A stretch of 64,000 nt of DNA from Bacillus sp. MM2020_4 (lineage in GTDB: Bacteria > Bacillota > Bacilli > Bacillales > Cytobacillaceae), in NCBI RefSeq assembly GCF_011250555.1, contig NZ_JAANMZ010000010.1, positions 33,597 to 97,596 on the forward strand, in the 5' to 3' direction. The notes under the pieces were generated by a model that was given only the letters and a program-made list of their open reading frames with translations, did no database searches and was not told the DNA's origin. Positions within the stretch are counted from its first letter, which is position 1. The number at the start of each line of letters is the position of its first letter. Of the stretch, positions 47,071 through 54,764 are shown piece by piece. The position numbers and the translations under genes were made by a program.

Positions 47071-49875
47071 ATGTTAAATAAATTTGTTGTTATAGATTTG
47101 GAGACCACGGGAAATCTTCCGAAAAAAAGTGATAAAATTATTCAATTTGCTGCGGTGGTCATTGAAAACGGGAAAATCACCGAAAAATTTTCATCGCTCA
47201 TCAATCCAAAAAAGGCGATTCCGCCGTTTATTGAAGAATTGACTGGAATCAATGATGATATGGTCGCAGGTGCACCGTTGTTTTCTGAAATTGCTGAGAA
47301 AGTTACGTCACTGCTTGAGGGGGCCTATTTTGTTGCCCATAATGTATTATTTGATCTATCCTTTATGCAGGAAGAATTAATCCAAGCGGGTGGGGAAGGA
47401 TTTTTCGGCCCTGTATTAGATACAGTGGAAATGGCTAGAATTTTATATCCGACTGCAGATGGTTATAAACTTTCTGATTTGGCTGAGAAGGAGAACTTAA
47501 ATCATGACAGGCCACACCAGGCAGATAGTGATGCCCTGGTTACAGCCGAGTTATTTCTCCTTCTGTTAAGTCGATTAGCTGCCTTGCCTCAAATAACGAT
47601 TAGACAAATTACACAATTATCAGGTGGGCTAAAAAGCGATCTTCAACAACTGCTAGATGAATTGATCAATTCGGTGGGGGAAATTCGGGATCAATTACCG
47701 GATTCTATTGAAGTATATAATGATTTAGCCATAAAGAAATATTCCGTTAAAGTTGGGGTAGAGTCAGAAAAAAAGGATGTTTTGTACCCAGCTGATGAGA
47801 AAGATAAAATAGAGATGATTAAGCACGGATTTCAATTTTTTGAAAAGCGATTGGGTCAATTTCAGATGATGGATACTGTTTACGAATCATTTCAGACCCA
47901 AAGGAATACGTTAATTGAAGCGGGAACAGGAGTCGGTAAATCACTTGGTTATCTGCTCCCGATTGCCTACTTTTCAAAACAACATAATCTTCCCGTAATT
48001 GTTAGTACACATACCATTCAATTACAGGAACAAATTTTGAAAAATGAAATTCCACTTTTGGCTAAAATCATCCCTTTTACCATCACCACTGTGCTTTTAA
48101 AAGGAAGAAATCATTATTTAAGCCTTGATAAGTTTCATCAAACATTAATGGACGAAAACGATAATTATGATACGACTTTAACAAAAATGCAAATACTTGT
48201 TTGGCTGACTGAAACGGACACAGGTGATAAGGATGAATTGAATCTCTCAAGCGGTGGCCTCCTTTATTGGAATAAAATCAAGGATGAACCGAATGTTTAT
48301 TCCCAAAATAATGGATGGCGGGAAAGAGATTTTTATCTTAGAGCAAAAAACAAAGCGCATGCTGCTGATATTGTCATTACCAACCACTCCTTATTATTAA
48401 GTGATCTTAAAGGTGAAGGTTCTATTTTACCTGCAGCTGATTTTGTGGTGATTGATGAAGGACATCACCTTGAAAAGGTAGCAAGCCGTTTTTTTGGTTA
48501 TTCATTAGATTATTTTTCCACAAGGATGCTTCTCGGACATTTTGGTTTGTATGAACAAAAACAACTCTTTTATGAATTGGAAAAACTAATCGCTCCAATA
48601 CATAAAAAAGAGACAAACCTGATTCCTGCTTTTGAATTGAATCGATTGATGATGGAACTTACCTATGAAATGGATGAGTTCTTTAAATTGATTGCCCTTT
48701 ACGCCAAAACAAAGCTTACCAATAAAAAGAGTTATAATCGTATTAAGGTACGATTGTCGGATGCAGGTAGCAGGAAGGAAAAAAATGCCCTTGTTCATTG
48801 TGCAGAGAGGTTTGCCTTTTTACTTAAGGATTTACACTCAGCCATTACCAATCGTCTCAACTGGATTAAAACTGAGAAATTAATATTAACAAGTGAAGAC
48901 GAAAATAAAATCGAAGAAATTTTTACATTTGTAAATGAGCTTGAAGAGCTGCGCAATACAGTGATTAGTTGCTTTATTAAGGAAACGAAGGATGTAAAAT
49001 GGATTGAAATGGATATCCGTGCACCGCAAAATATCACGACGTTTATCGCTCAGCCTGCTTTTGTTGCTGAACAGCTTAAGGAGAAATTTTTTCGGGCAAA
49101 AAAGGCAGTTGTGTTGACATCCGCAACCTTGTCAGTAAATAATTCGTTTGATTATATCATGACTGAACTTGGTCTCAATGCGGTTTCTACTAAACAAATG
49201 ACAATCCCTTCACCATTTAACTATAAGAATCAAGTACAGTTGTGCATTCCAGATGACATACCGGAAATTAATACTGTGACATTAGAAGAGTATGTGATTG
49301 CGATTACGGAACATATCATCACGATTGCTGAGGCTACAAAAGGAAGAATGTTAATCCTTTTTACAGCCAATGACATGCTTAAGAGAACATATGAGCTAAT
49401 AAAGGAGAGCGGCTTCTTAGATGAGTATGTCCTCATTGCGCAAGGTATTACGAGTGGTAGCCGAACAAGGTTAACAAGGAATTTTCAACGCTATGAAAAG
49501 GCTATATTACTAGGGACAAGTAGTTTCTGGGAAGGGGTAGATATTCCCGGTGAAGACCTATCCTGCCTTGTGATTGTAAGGCTTCCGTTTAGCCCGCCCG
49601 ACGAACCGCTCACAGAGGCGAAATGTCAGCTAATCGAGCAACGTGGCGGTAACCCTTTTAATGAATATTCACTCCCTGAAGCGATTCTCCGTTTTAAACA
49701 AGGATTTGGCCGGTTAATTCGGACGGAAAAAGACCGTGGTATCATGTTTGTCTTTGATAGAAGGATCGTTACGACCAAATACGGAAGATCCTTTTTACAA
49801 TCAGTCCCTGAAATCCCGGTAAAAAAAGGGACAATTAATGAACTAGTAAAAATTATTCCTAATTGGTTATTATAA
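47071..49875 (+). CDS. dinG: DinG-type helicase with N-terminal 3'-5' exonuclease domain
   Basis: 934 residues, the long Gram-positive form. Residues 1-170 are a DnaQ-like exonuclease: VIDLETTG, HNVLFDLSF and HQADSDA carry the acidic residues. The XPD/DinG helicase begins near 240 with Walker A EAGTGVGKS (about 284) and DEGHHLEK (DEAH-type); GFGRLIRTEKDRG is motif VI. I see no four-Cys Fe-S cluster such as E. coli DinG has. Homologues of this form act as exonucleases; helicase activity may be weak. Confidence 0.93.
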   Translation: MLNKFVVIDLETTGNLPKKSDKIIQFAAVVIENGKITEKFSSLINPKKAIPPFIEELTGINDDMVAGAPLFSEIAEKVTSLLEGAYFVAHNVLFDLSFMQEELIQAGGEGFFGPVLDTVEMARILYPTADGYKLSDLAEKENLNHDRPHQADSDALVTAELFLLLLSRLAALPQITIRQITQLSGGLKSDLQQLLDELINSVGEIRDQLPDSIEVYNDLAIKKYSVKVGVESEKKDVLYPADEKDKIEMIKHGFQFFEKRLGQFQMMDTVYESFQTQRNTLIEAGTGVGKSLGYLLPIAYFSKQHNLPVIVSTHTIQLQEQILKNEIPLLAKIIPFTITTVLLKGRNHYLSLDKFHQTLMDENDNYDTTLTKMQILVWLTETDTGDKDELNLSSGGLLYWNKIKDEPNVYSQNNGWRERDFYLRAKNKAHAADIVITNHSLLLSDLKGEGSILPAADFVVIDEGHHLEKVASRFFGYSLDYFSTRMLLGHFGLYEQKQLFYELEKLIAPIHKKETNLIPAFELNRLMMELTYEMDEFFKLIALYAKTKLTNKKSYNRIKVRLSDAGSRKEKNALVHCAERFAFLLKDLHSAITNRLNWIKTEKLILTSEDENKIEEIFTFVNELEELRNTVISCFIKETKDVKWIEMDIRAPQNITTFIAQPAFVAEQLKEKFFRAKKAVVLTSATLSVNNSFDYIMTELGLNAVSTKQMTIPSPFNYKNQVQLCIPDDIPEINTVTLEEYVIAITEHIITIAEATKGRMLILFTANDMLKRTYELIKESGFLDEYVLIAQGITSGSRTRLTRNFQRYEKAILLGTSSFWEGVDIPGEDLSCLVIVRLPFSPPDEPLTEAKCQLIEQRGGNPFNEYSLPEAILRFKQGFGRLIRTEKDRGIMFVFDRRIVTTKYGRSFLQSVPEIPVKKGTINELVKIIPNWLL

Positions 49876-49894
49876 AAATATGGAAATTTACACA

Positions 49895-49914
49895 TCCTAT
49901 TTGATAATAGGAGG
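49895..49914 (+). promoter_or_regulatory. hairpin covering the ribosome site of the next gene
   Basis: TCCTATT and AATAGGA form a perfect seven-pair stem with a four-base loop. The 3' arm contains the first half of AGGAGG for the gene at 49924, so folding would hide its ribosome site. Confidence 0.5.
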
Positions 49915-49923
49915 CGTAAATGT

Positions 49924-50772
49924 ATGAAAATATTGTTTATGATCTTAAGCCTTTTTATTCCAAGTACCTTTATTGCAAAGGCAGAAACAGCTATTTCTAG
50001 TAACATTGAAAATATCGATTTAAAACTGAAAGAGCACGAAGCGGCGGTGACGTTTTTGGATCTATCAATAGGTGAAGCTACACTTATTCAAGGTCCAAAT
50101 AGTAAAAATATATTAATTAACGTAGGTGGGAAAGGAACGAAAGCCGAATTAGCAAGTTGGCTTTCTCTTTATAATGTGAAAGAGATTTCGGCTCTTTTCT
50201 TAACAAATGATGGCCAAGACCTTTCATACAATACCCTAAATCAATTGATTGCTGAATATAACATAAAAGAAATCATGACAACACCGGAACTTTCGAAACA
50301 ATTAGAAGAAAATATTAACCGATCCCTTGCAATAACGATTGTTGCTTTGGAAGAGGGGATAAAAAAAGAAATCCTTCCTGAAATGACTGCCGGAGTCCAA
50401 TTTGTTGGGAATGAAGAAAATGAAGGAATGGATTTACTGCTGAATTTTTACCAACATAACATATTTTTAATGACATCCTTCAGTCAACGTGCGGAACAAA
50501 CACTATTAAAGAAGGCGCTAAAAGATGTTAACGTTTTTAAAATTCCCAACAATAATAAGGAAGTCTCATTTTCTGATGAATTTATTGCGCATCTTAATCC
50601 ACAAATTTCTATCCTTTTTTCTCCACGGAGACATGAGCAACAAGCAGATATACTTCATGAATTGCATGGTATTTGGTCAGAAGTGTATTTTACAAAAAAA
50701 CATGGTACGGTCTCGATTAAATTTACTAAAACAAACTATGAGGTTATTACCATTCCAGCTAAGGAAGAATAA
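49924..50772 (+). CDS. exported protein with an inactivated metallo-beta-lactamase (ComEC-like) fold
   Basis: 282 residues with a signal peptide (KILFMILSLFIPSTFIAKA). From residue 42, VTFLDLSIGEATLIQGPNSKN resembles the first strands of the ComEC C-terminal metallo-beta-lactamase domain (FLDVGQGDAxLI). The position of the HxHxDH metal motif is TNDGQDL (94-100): His are replaced by Asn, Gly and Leu and only Asp remains. Later His and Asp ligands are not evident, so hydrolysis is not expected. The B. subtilis order goes straight from dinG to ypmA, so this gene is extra. Probably a binding or structural protein outside the membrane; the fold is inferred. Confidence 0.5.
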   Translation: MKILFMILSLFIPSTFIAKAETAISSNIENIDLKLKEHEAAVTFLDLSIGEATLIQGPNSKNILINVGGKGTKAELASWLSLYNVKEISALFLTNDGQDLSYNTLNQLIAEYNIKEIMTTPELSKQLEENINRSLAITIVALEEGIKKEILPEMTAGVQFVGNEENEGMDLLLNFYQHNIFLMTSFSQRAEQTLLKKALKDVNVFKIPNNNKEVSFSDEFIAHLNPQISILFSPRRHEQQADILHELHGIWSEVYFTKKHGTVSIKFTKTNYEVITIPAKEE

Positions 50773-50893
50773 TTGCAGGAAAAAAATTGTGATAAATTAA
50801 TGAAGATCTGAAGCATATCCTGGATTATCCTGTTATAATAATTAGAAAGATTCTGCACAGGCAGTGTTAAAGTAGAAAAAAGGAGAAATAAGG

Positions 50894-51064
50894 ATGGAAA
50901 GTAAAATTGAAGTTTTATCAACAGTTAAGATCCAATACAGCTCGGATTTATATAAAATTGTTGACTCCCTAAATCGCACCTTAAAGCAAAAGGATCTCAT
51001 GTTTGGGCTTGCCCTTGATCGAGAAGACCAAAGTAAAGCAATTTTTACAATATATCGTACATAA
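50894..51064 (+). CDS. ypmA: small protein YpmA (DUF4264)
   Basis: 56 residues. MESKIEVLSTVKI at the start and LMFGLALDRED toward the end match YpmA of B. subtilis, and the order (dinG)-ypmA-ypmB-aspB agrees. RBS AAAAAAGGAGAAATAAGG. No membrane helix. Function unknown. Confidence 0.88.
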   Translation: MESKIEVLSTVKIQYSSDLYKIVDSLNRTLKQKDLMFGLALDREDQSKAIFTIYRT

Positions 51065-51077
51065 AGAAGTGAATAGA

Positions 51078-51551
51078 ATGAAAAAGTGGATTATTTTCCT
51101 CGTATTATTTCTGTTAGTCATTATTGGAACGTTCATAAAAGTATATTTTTCTGCCTTAGAACCAGTAAAGATGGCGGAAAAAAAAGCTGTCACACTGGCA
51201 AATAAAAAGGTTCAAATTGATAAAGTAGAGGATTTTCATCTATACAATGGGTTAGAGAAAGTAAATGTGATTGAAGCAAATGATAAGAAGGGTGAAAAGA
51301 TCATCGTCTGGATCCCTGATAAAAGTAAGAAGGTTTTTGTGAAAAAAGCCAAAGATGGATTATCAAAAGAGGAAGCAGTGCAAAAACTTTTGCAAGAAAA
51401 AAAACCTAAAAAAATTATTTCAGTTCGTTTGGGTATGCAAAAAAACATTCCATTATGGGAAATTTATTACCGTTCTGATAATAACTTAATAAATTATTAT
51501 TATGTTCTTTTTGAAACTGGTGAGTGGTATCAAAATATTGATAATTTATAG
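51078..51551 (+). CDS. ypmB: YpmB, membrane-anchored PepSY-type protein
   Basis: 157 residues from the ATG after GAAGTGAATAGA; the longer frame through ypmA is unlikely. One N-terminal helix (WIIFLVLFLLVIIGTFI) anchors an external domain with two PepSY-like units (KMAEKKAVTLANKKV and LSKEEAVQKLLQEK). B. subtilis YpmB has the same layout; role unknown. aspB starts 26 bases later. Confidence 0.87.
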   Translation: MKKWIIFLVLFLLVIIGTFIKVYFSALEPVKMAEKKAVTLANKKVQIDKVEDFHLYNGLEKVNVIEANDKKGEKIIVWIPDKSKKVFVKKAKDGLSKEEAVQKLLQEKKPKKIISVRLGMQKNIPLWEIYYRSDNNLINYYYVLFETGEWYQNIDNL

Positions 51552-51577
51552 AATGCTTGGGGAATGGGGGAAGAGAA

Positions 51578-52765
51578 ATGGCAGTGAAATTAGCAAATCG
51601 GGTGATGGCACTTACACCTTCATCAACGTTAGCTATTACGGCAAAAGCTAAGGAATTAAAGGAACAGGGGGAAGATGTCATTGGTTTAGGGGCGGGCGAG
51701 CCCGACTTTAATACGCCGCAGCATATATTGGATGCGGCATCTCAATCCATGAATGAGGGATATACAAAGTATACACCTTCTGCAGGTCTTCCTGCTTTAA
51801 AACAAGCAATCATTAAAAAGCTAGAAACGGATCAGGGTTTAACCTATAAACCAAATCAAATTATTGTTGGAAATGGTGCAAAACATGTCCTTTATACCCT
51901 ATTTCAAGTTCTCTTAAATGATGGGGACGAGGTAATCATTCCTACCCCATATTGGGTAAGCTACCCTGAACAAGTTAAATTAGCAGGTGGTATCCCAGTT
52001 TATATTGAAGGGCATGAACGAAATCAATTTAAGATTTCACCGCAACAATTAAAAGAGGCTATTTCTGACAAGACAAAAGCAGTCATCATCAATTCACCGA
52101 GCAATCCTACAGGGGTATTATATCCCGCAGAAGAACTTCGTGAATTGGGTAAAGTTTGCCTGGAGAAGGATATTCTTATTGTCTCAGATGAAATATATGA
52201 AAAGCTGGTTTATTTTGGTGTAAAGCATGTCTCCATCGCAGAACTTTCACCGGAGCTTAAAGAACAAACCATTGTTATAAATGGTGTTTCTAAGTCCCAT
52301 TCGATGACAGGCTGGAGAATTGGCTATGCTGCTGGGAATAAACAGATAGTCGAGGCAATGACGAACCTTGCGAGTCATAGTACATCAAATCCGACAACAA
52401 CTGCCCAATATGCGGCAATCGCTGCCTATAACGGTTCGCAGGAGCCAGTGGAAGAAATGCGACAAGCCTTTGAAAAAAGATTAGAAATTATTTATAATAA
52501 ATTGGTTGCCATACCCGGATTCACTTGTGTGAAGCCGGAAGGAGCTTTTTACTTGTATCCAAATGTGATGGAAGCTGCAGAAATGACCGGATATAATCAT
52601 GTTGATGACTTTGTGGAGGCATTACTAGTTGAAGCAAAAGTGGCGGTAATTCCTGGATCTGGATTCGGAACGCCGGATAATATTCGTCTATCCTATGCAA
52701 CATCACTTGAGCAATTAGAAGCAGCAGTAGCACGAATTCATCAGTTTGTTGAATCAAAGCGCTAA
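51578..52765 (+). CDS. aspB: aspartate aminotransferase
   Basis: 395 residues, class I PLP enzyme interconverting aspartate/2-oxoglutarate and oxaloacetate/glutamate. The start after GGGGGAAGAG gives MAVKLANRVMALTPS. PLP Lys in GVSKSHSMTGWRIGYAAG; NSPSNPTG and SDEIYEKL are cofactor contacts. In B. subtilis asnS follows; here a non-coding gap and dnaD follow. Confidence 0.95.
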   Translation: MAVKLANRVMALTPSSTLAITAKAKELKEQGEDVIGLGAGEPDFNTPQHILDAASQSMNEGYTKYTPSAGLPALKQAIIKKLETDQGLTYKPNQIIVGNGAKHVLYTLFQVLLNDGDEVIIPTPYWVSYPEQVKLAGGIPVYIEGHERNQFKISPQQLKEAISDKTKAVIINSPSNPTGVLYPAEELRELGKVCLEKDILIVSDEIYEKLVYFGVKHVSIAELSPELKEQTIVINGVSKSHSMTGWRIGYAAGNKQIVEAMTNLASHSTSNPTTTAQYAAIAAYNGSQEPVEEMRQAFEKRLEIIYNKLVAIPGFTCVKPEGAFYLYPNVMEAAEMTGYNHVDDFVEALLVEAKVAVIPGSGFGTPDNIRLSYATSLEQLEAAVARIHQFVESKR

Positions 52766-52781
52766 GATTAAAAACAAAAGC

Positions 52782-52806
52782 CTCTAGGGCGCTGGTGCTG
52801 GATTCA
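52782..52806. repeat. possible third, inverted and partial copy of the dispersed repeat
   Basis: The reverse complement contains TCCAGCACCAGCGCCCTAGAGG, close to the first half of the copies at 16467 and 37871 (TGTCCAGCTCCAGGCGCC). The rest of the repeat is not found. Confidence 0.35.
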
Positions 52807-52830
52807 GATAACTATTCCAAGTTATCCACA
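52807..52830. repeat. 7-bp inverted repeat overlapping a DnaA-box sequence
   Basis: GATAACT and AGTTATC flank ATTCCA; the second arm runs into TTATCCACA (52822-52830), a perfect match to the DnaA-box consensus, 142 bases before dnaD. Confidence 0.35.
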
Positions 52831-52861
52831 CTAATATTAATCTATAATTTCCTAGACAACT

Positions 52862-52891
52862 AAAAAGTCTGCGCTCCGCAGGCTTTTTGCT
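52862..52891 (+). terminator. terminator after aspB
   Basis: AAAAAGTCTGCG and CGCAGGCTTTTT pair around CTC. Confidence 0.85.
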
Positions 52892-52971
52892 TTCCTTTCC
52901 AAAGTTGGATACCTGTTACCCTTACCCGGTTGGAATGGTTCATGTTATACTTATTTGGAGGTGTCCTTTAA

Positions 52972-53670
52972 ATGAAATCAACTATATTAGCATGGCTTGA
53001 GGAAGGGAATATTACTATACCTTCTATGCTGCTTTCAGAATACCGTAACCTAAATCTAAACGAAATTGAACTAGTACTTTTATTAAATATCCTTGCTTTT
53101 ATAGAAAAAGGGAATGAATTTCCTACTCCAGAAGAGCTTTCTGCCAGGATGACGGTTTCTGTCTTAGAATGTAATGAAATGCTTAGAAGATTAATCCAAA
53201 GAGGTTTTATTGAAATAATGGATCAATACTCAAATGAGGGGATTCGTTTTGAGAAATATACCGTGAAACCATTATGGGAAAAACTGATTGACCTGTTTAT
53301 GATCAATAATAAAACAGCTAAAGCAATTGATAAAAAGACCGATGAAACTGATCTGTACACTTGTTTTGAAAATGAATTCGGCCGCCCCCTATCACCATTT
53401 GAATGTGAATCCCTTGGCATGTGGATGGATGATGATCACCATGATCCAATTATCATAAAGGCTGCCCTCCGTGAATCCGTCATGTCAGGGAAATTAAATT
53501 TCCGCTATATTGATAGGATTCTTTTTGAATGGAAGAAGAATGGAATTAAAACGATTGAGCAAGCAAAGAATCATGGCCGCAAATTCCGTCAAAAGCAGTC
53601 TCCAAAAGGAAACTTCAAGGATGATGCTCATCAACCGACAGTACCATTTTACAATTGGCTAGAGCAATAG
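52972..53670 (+). CDS. dnaD: replication initiation protein DnaD
   Basis: 232 residues. N-terminal winged-helix DDBH1 (about 1-115, with LNEIELVLLLNILAFIEKG) forms the scaffold; the DDBH2 domain (about 125-205, DLYTCFENEFGRPLSPFECE then YIDRILFEWKKNGIKT with the YxxxIxxxW pattern) contacts DNA. DnaD loads the helicase with DnaA and DnaB. RBS TTTGGAGGTG. Confidence 0.94.
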   Translation: MKSTILAWLEEGNITIPSMLLSEYRNLNLNEIELVLLLNILAFIEKGNEFPTPEELSARMTVSVLECNEMLRRLIQRGFIEIMDQYSNEGIRFEKYTVKPLWEKLIDLFMINNKTAKAIDKKTDETDLYTCFENEFGRPLSPFECESLGMWMDDDHHDPIIIKAALRESVMSGKLNFRYIDRILFEWKKNGIKTIEQAKNHGRKFRQKQSPKGNFKDDAHQPTVPFYNWLEQ

Positions 53671-53671
53671 T

Positions 53672-53701
53672 TAACGAGGGAATCTTCTCTCGTTTTATTT
53701 A
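53672..53701 (+). terminator. terminator after dnaD
   Basis: AACGAGGG and CTCTCGTT form eight pairs around six bases, followed by TTATTTA. Confidence 0.65.
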
Positions 53702-53731
53702 TCTTAATTAATAGTAATGTAGGTGATATTT

Positions 53732-54394
53732 TTGCTTAATAATAAACAAATTCGTTATTGTTTGGATGAAATGGGGAAAATGTTCCCAAATGCCCATTGT
53801 GAGTTAAACCACTCCAATCCATTTGAACTTATTATAGCTGTTTCATTATCAGCACAATGTACCGATGTACTAGTCAATAAAGTAACGAAAGAATTATTTA
53901 AGAAATACAAAACTCCTGAGGATTACCTGCAGGTTTCACTTGAGGAATTACAAAATGATATTCGTTCCATCGGACTTTACCGGAATAAAGCTAAAAACAT
54001 TCAAAGCCTTTGCCGGATGGTTCTCGATGAATATGGTGGAGAAATCCCCATGGATAGAGATGAGTTGACAAAGCTATCCGGGGTGGGCAGGAAAACGGCA
54101 AATGTCGTTGTTTCGGTTGCCTATAATATTCCTGCGATTGCCGTGGATACCCACGTGGAGCGAGTAAGTAAACGCCTTGGGATTTGCCGCTGGAAGGATT
54201 CAGTATTGGAAGTGGAGAACACTTTAATGAGGAAGGTTCCAAAAGAGGAATGGTCGGTGACCCATCACCGTTTAATCTTTTTTGGCCGCTATCATTGTAA
54301 GGCTCAAAACCCTCAGTGTCCAAGCTGTCCATTATTAGAGTTATGTCGAGAAGGCAAGAAAAGGATGAAAGGAAAGGTCGCTTTAAATGGATAA
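53732..54394 (+). CDS. nth: endonuclease III
   Basis: 220 residues from TTG preceded by GTAGGTGAT. Base-excision repair glycosylase/AP lyase for oxidised pyrimidines. Helix-hairpin-helix LSGVGRKTANVV carries the catalytic Lys, VDTHVERVSKR the Asp, and the four Cys of the 4Fe-4S cluster have C-x6-C-x2-C-x5-C spacing near the C-terminus. Overlaps ypoC by eight bases. Confidence 0.96.
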   Translation: MLNNKQIRYCLDEMGKMFPNAHCELNHSNPFELIIAVSLSAQCTDVLVNKVTKELFKKYKTPEDYLQVSLEELQNDIRSIGLYRNKAKNIQSLCRMVLDEYGGEIPMDRDELTKLSGVGRKTANVVVSVAYNIPAIAVDTHVERVSKRLGICRWKDSVLEVENTLMRKVPKEEWSVTHHRLIFFGRYHCKAQNPQCPSCPLLELCREGKKRMKGKVALNG

Positions 54395-54749
54395 TCGAGC
54401 AGAGAAAATTTCTAGATTGCTAAAAGAATGGGAAAGCATTAAAACCCGTCTAAATCAATTATTCCGAGAACGTGACCAGAAAAACGCAGGAGAATGGATG
54501 GAAAAAGGAATAAGCTTATTCATTCAATTTTTGTTTCTGACAAATGATGAATCCTCAACACCCAATGATTCTATTCCCTATCATCAGTTTTATTATAAGC
54601 CTGTAAATATTGAAGAAAGACTAGCATTTATCATAGCCAGACCAGCATTATATCATTCATACCGTCAGCTTTCGGAGCTAATGGTTGAACAGGAAAAGCT
54701 GTATGTAAAAAGAAGTATCGTAAAAAAAACGTCTAAGCCCGATGCCTAG
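54387..54749 (+). CDS. ypoC: YpoC
   Basis: 120 residues. Position between nth and ponA and the helical profile (ISRLLKEWESIKTRLNQLF; ERLAFIIARPALYHSYRQL) fit YpoC of B. subtilis. Its start lies inside nth, suggesting coupled translation. Function unknown. Confidence 0.8.
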   Translation: MDNRAEKISRLLKEWESIKTRLNQLFRERDQKNAGEWMEKGISLFIQFLFLTNDESSTPNDSIPYHQFYYKPVNIEERLAFIIARPALYHSYRQLSELMVEQEKLYVKRSIVKKTSKPDA

Positions 54750-54764
54750 ACGTTTTTTTATTAA
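54722..54764. terminator. bidirectional terminator between ypoC and ponA
   Basis: AAAAAAACGTCTAAGC and GCCTAGACGTTTTTTT pair; it starts inside the last ypoC codons and ends just at the ponA stop. Confidence 0.88.

Noticed and set aside
50525..50800. 91-codon frame inside the dinG-downstream gene
   Set aside because: Shadow frame; no ribosome site and no recognisable protein features.
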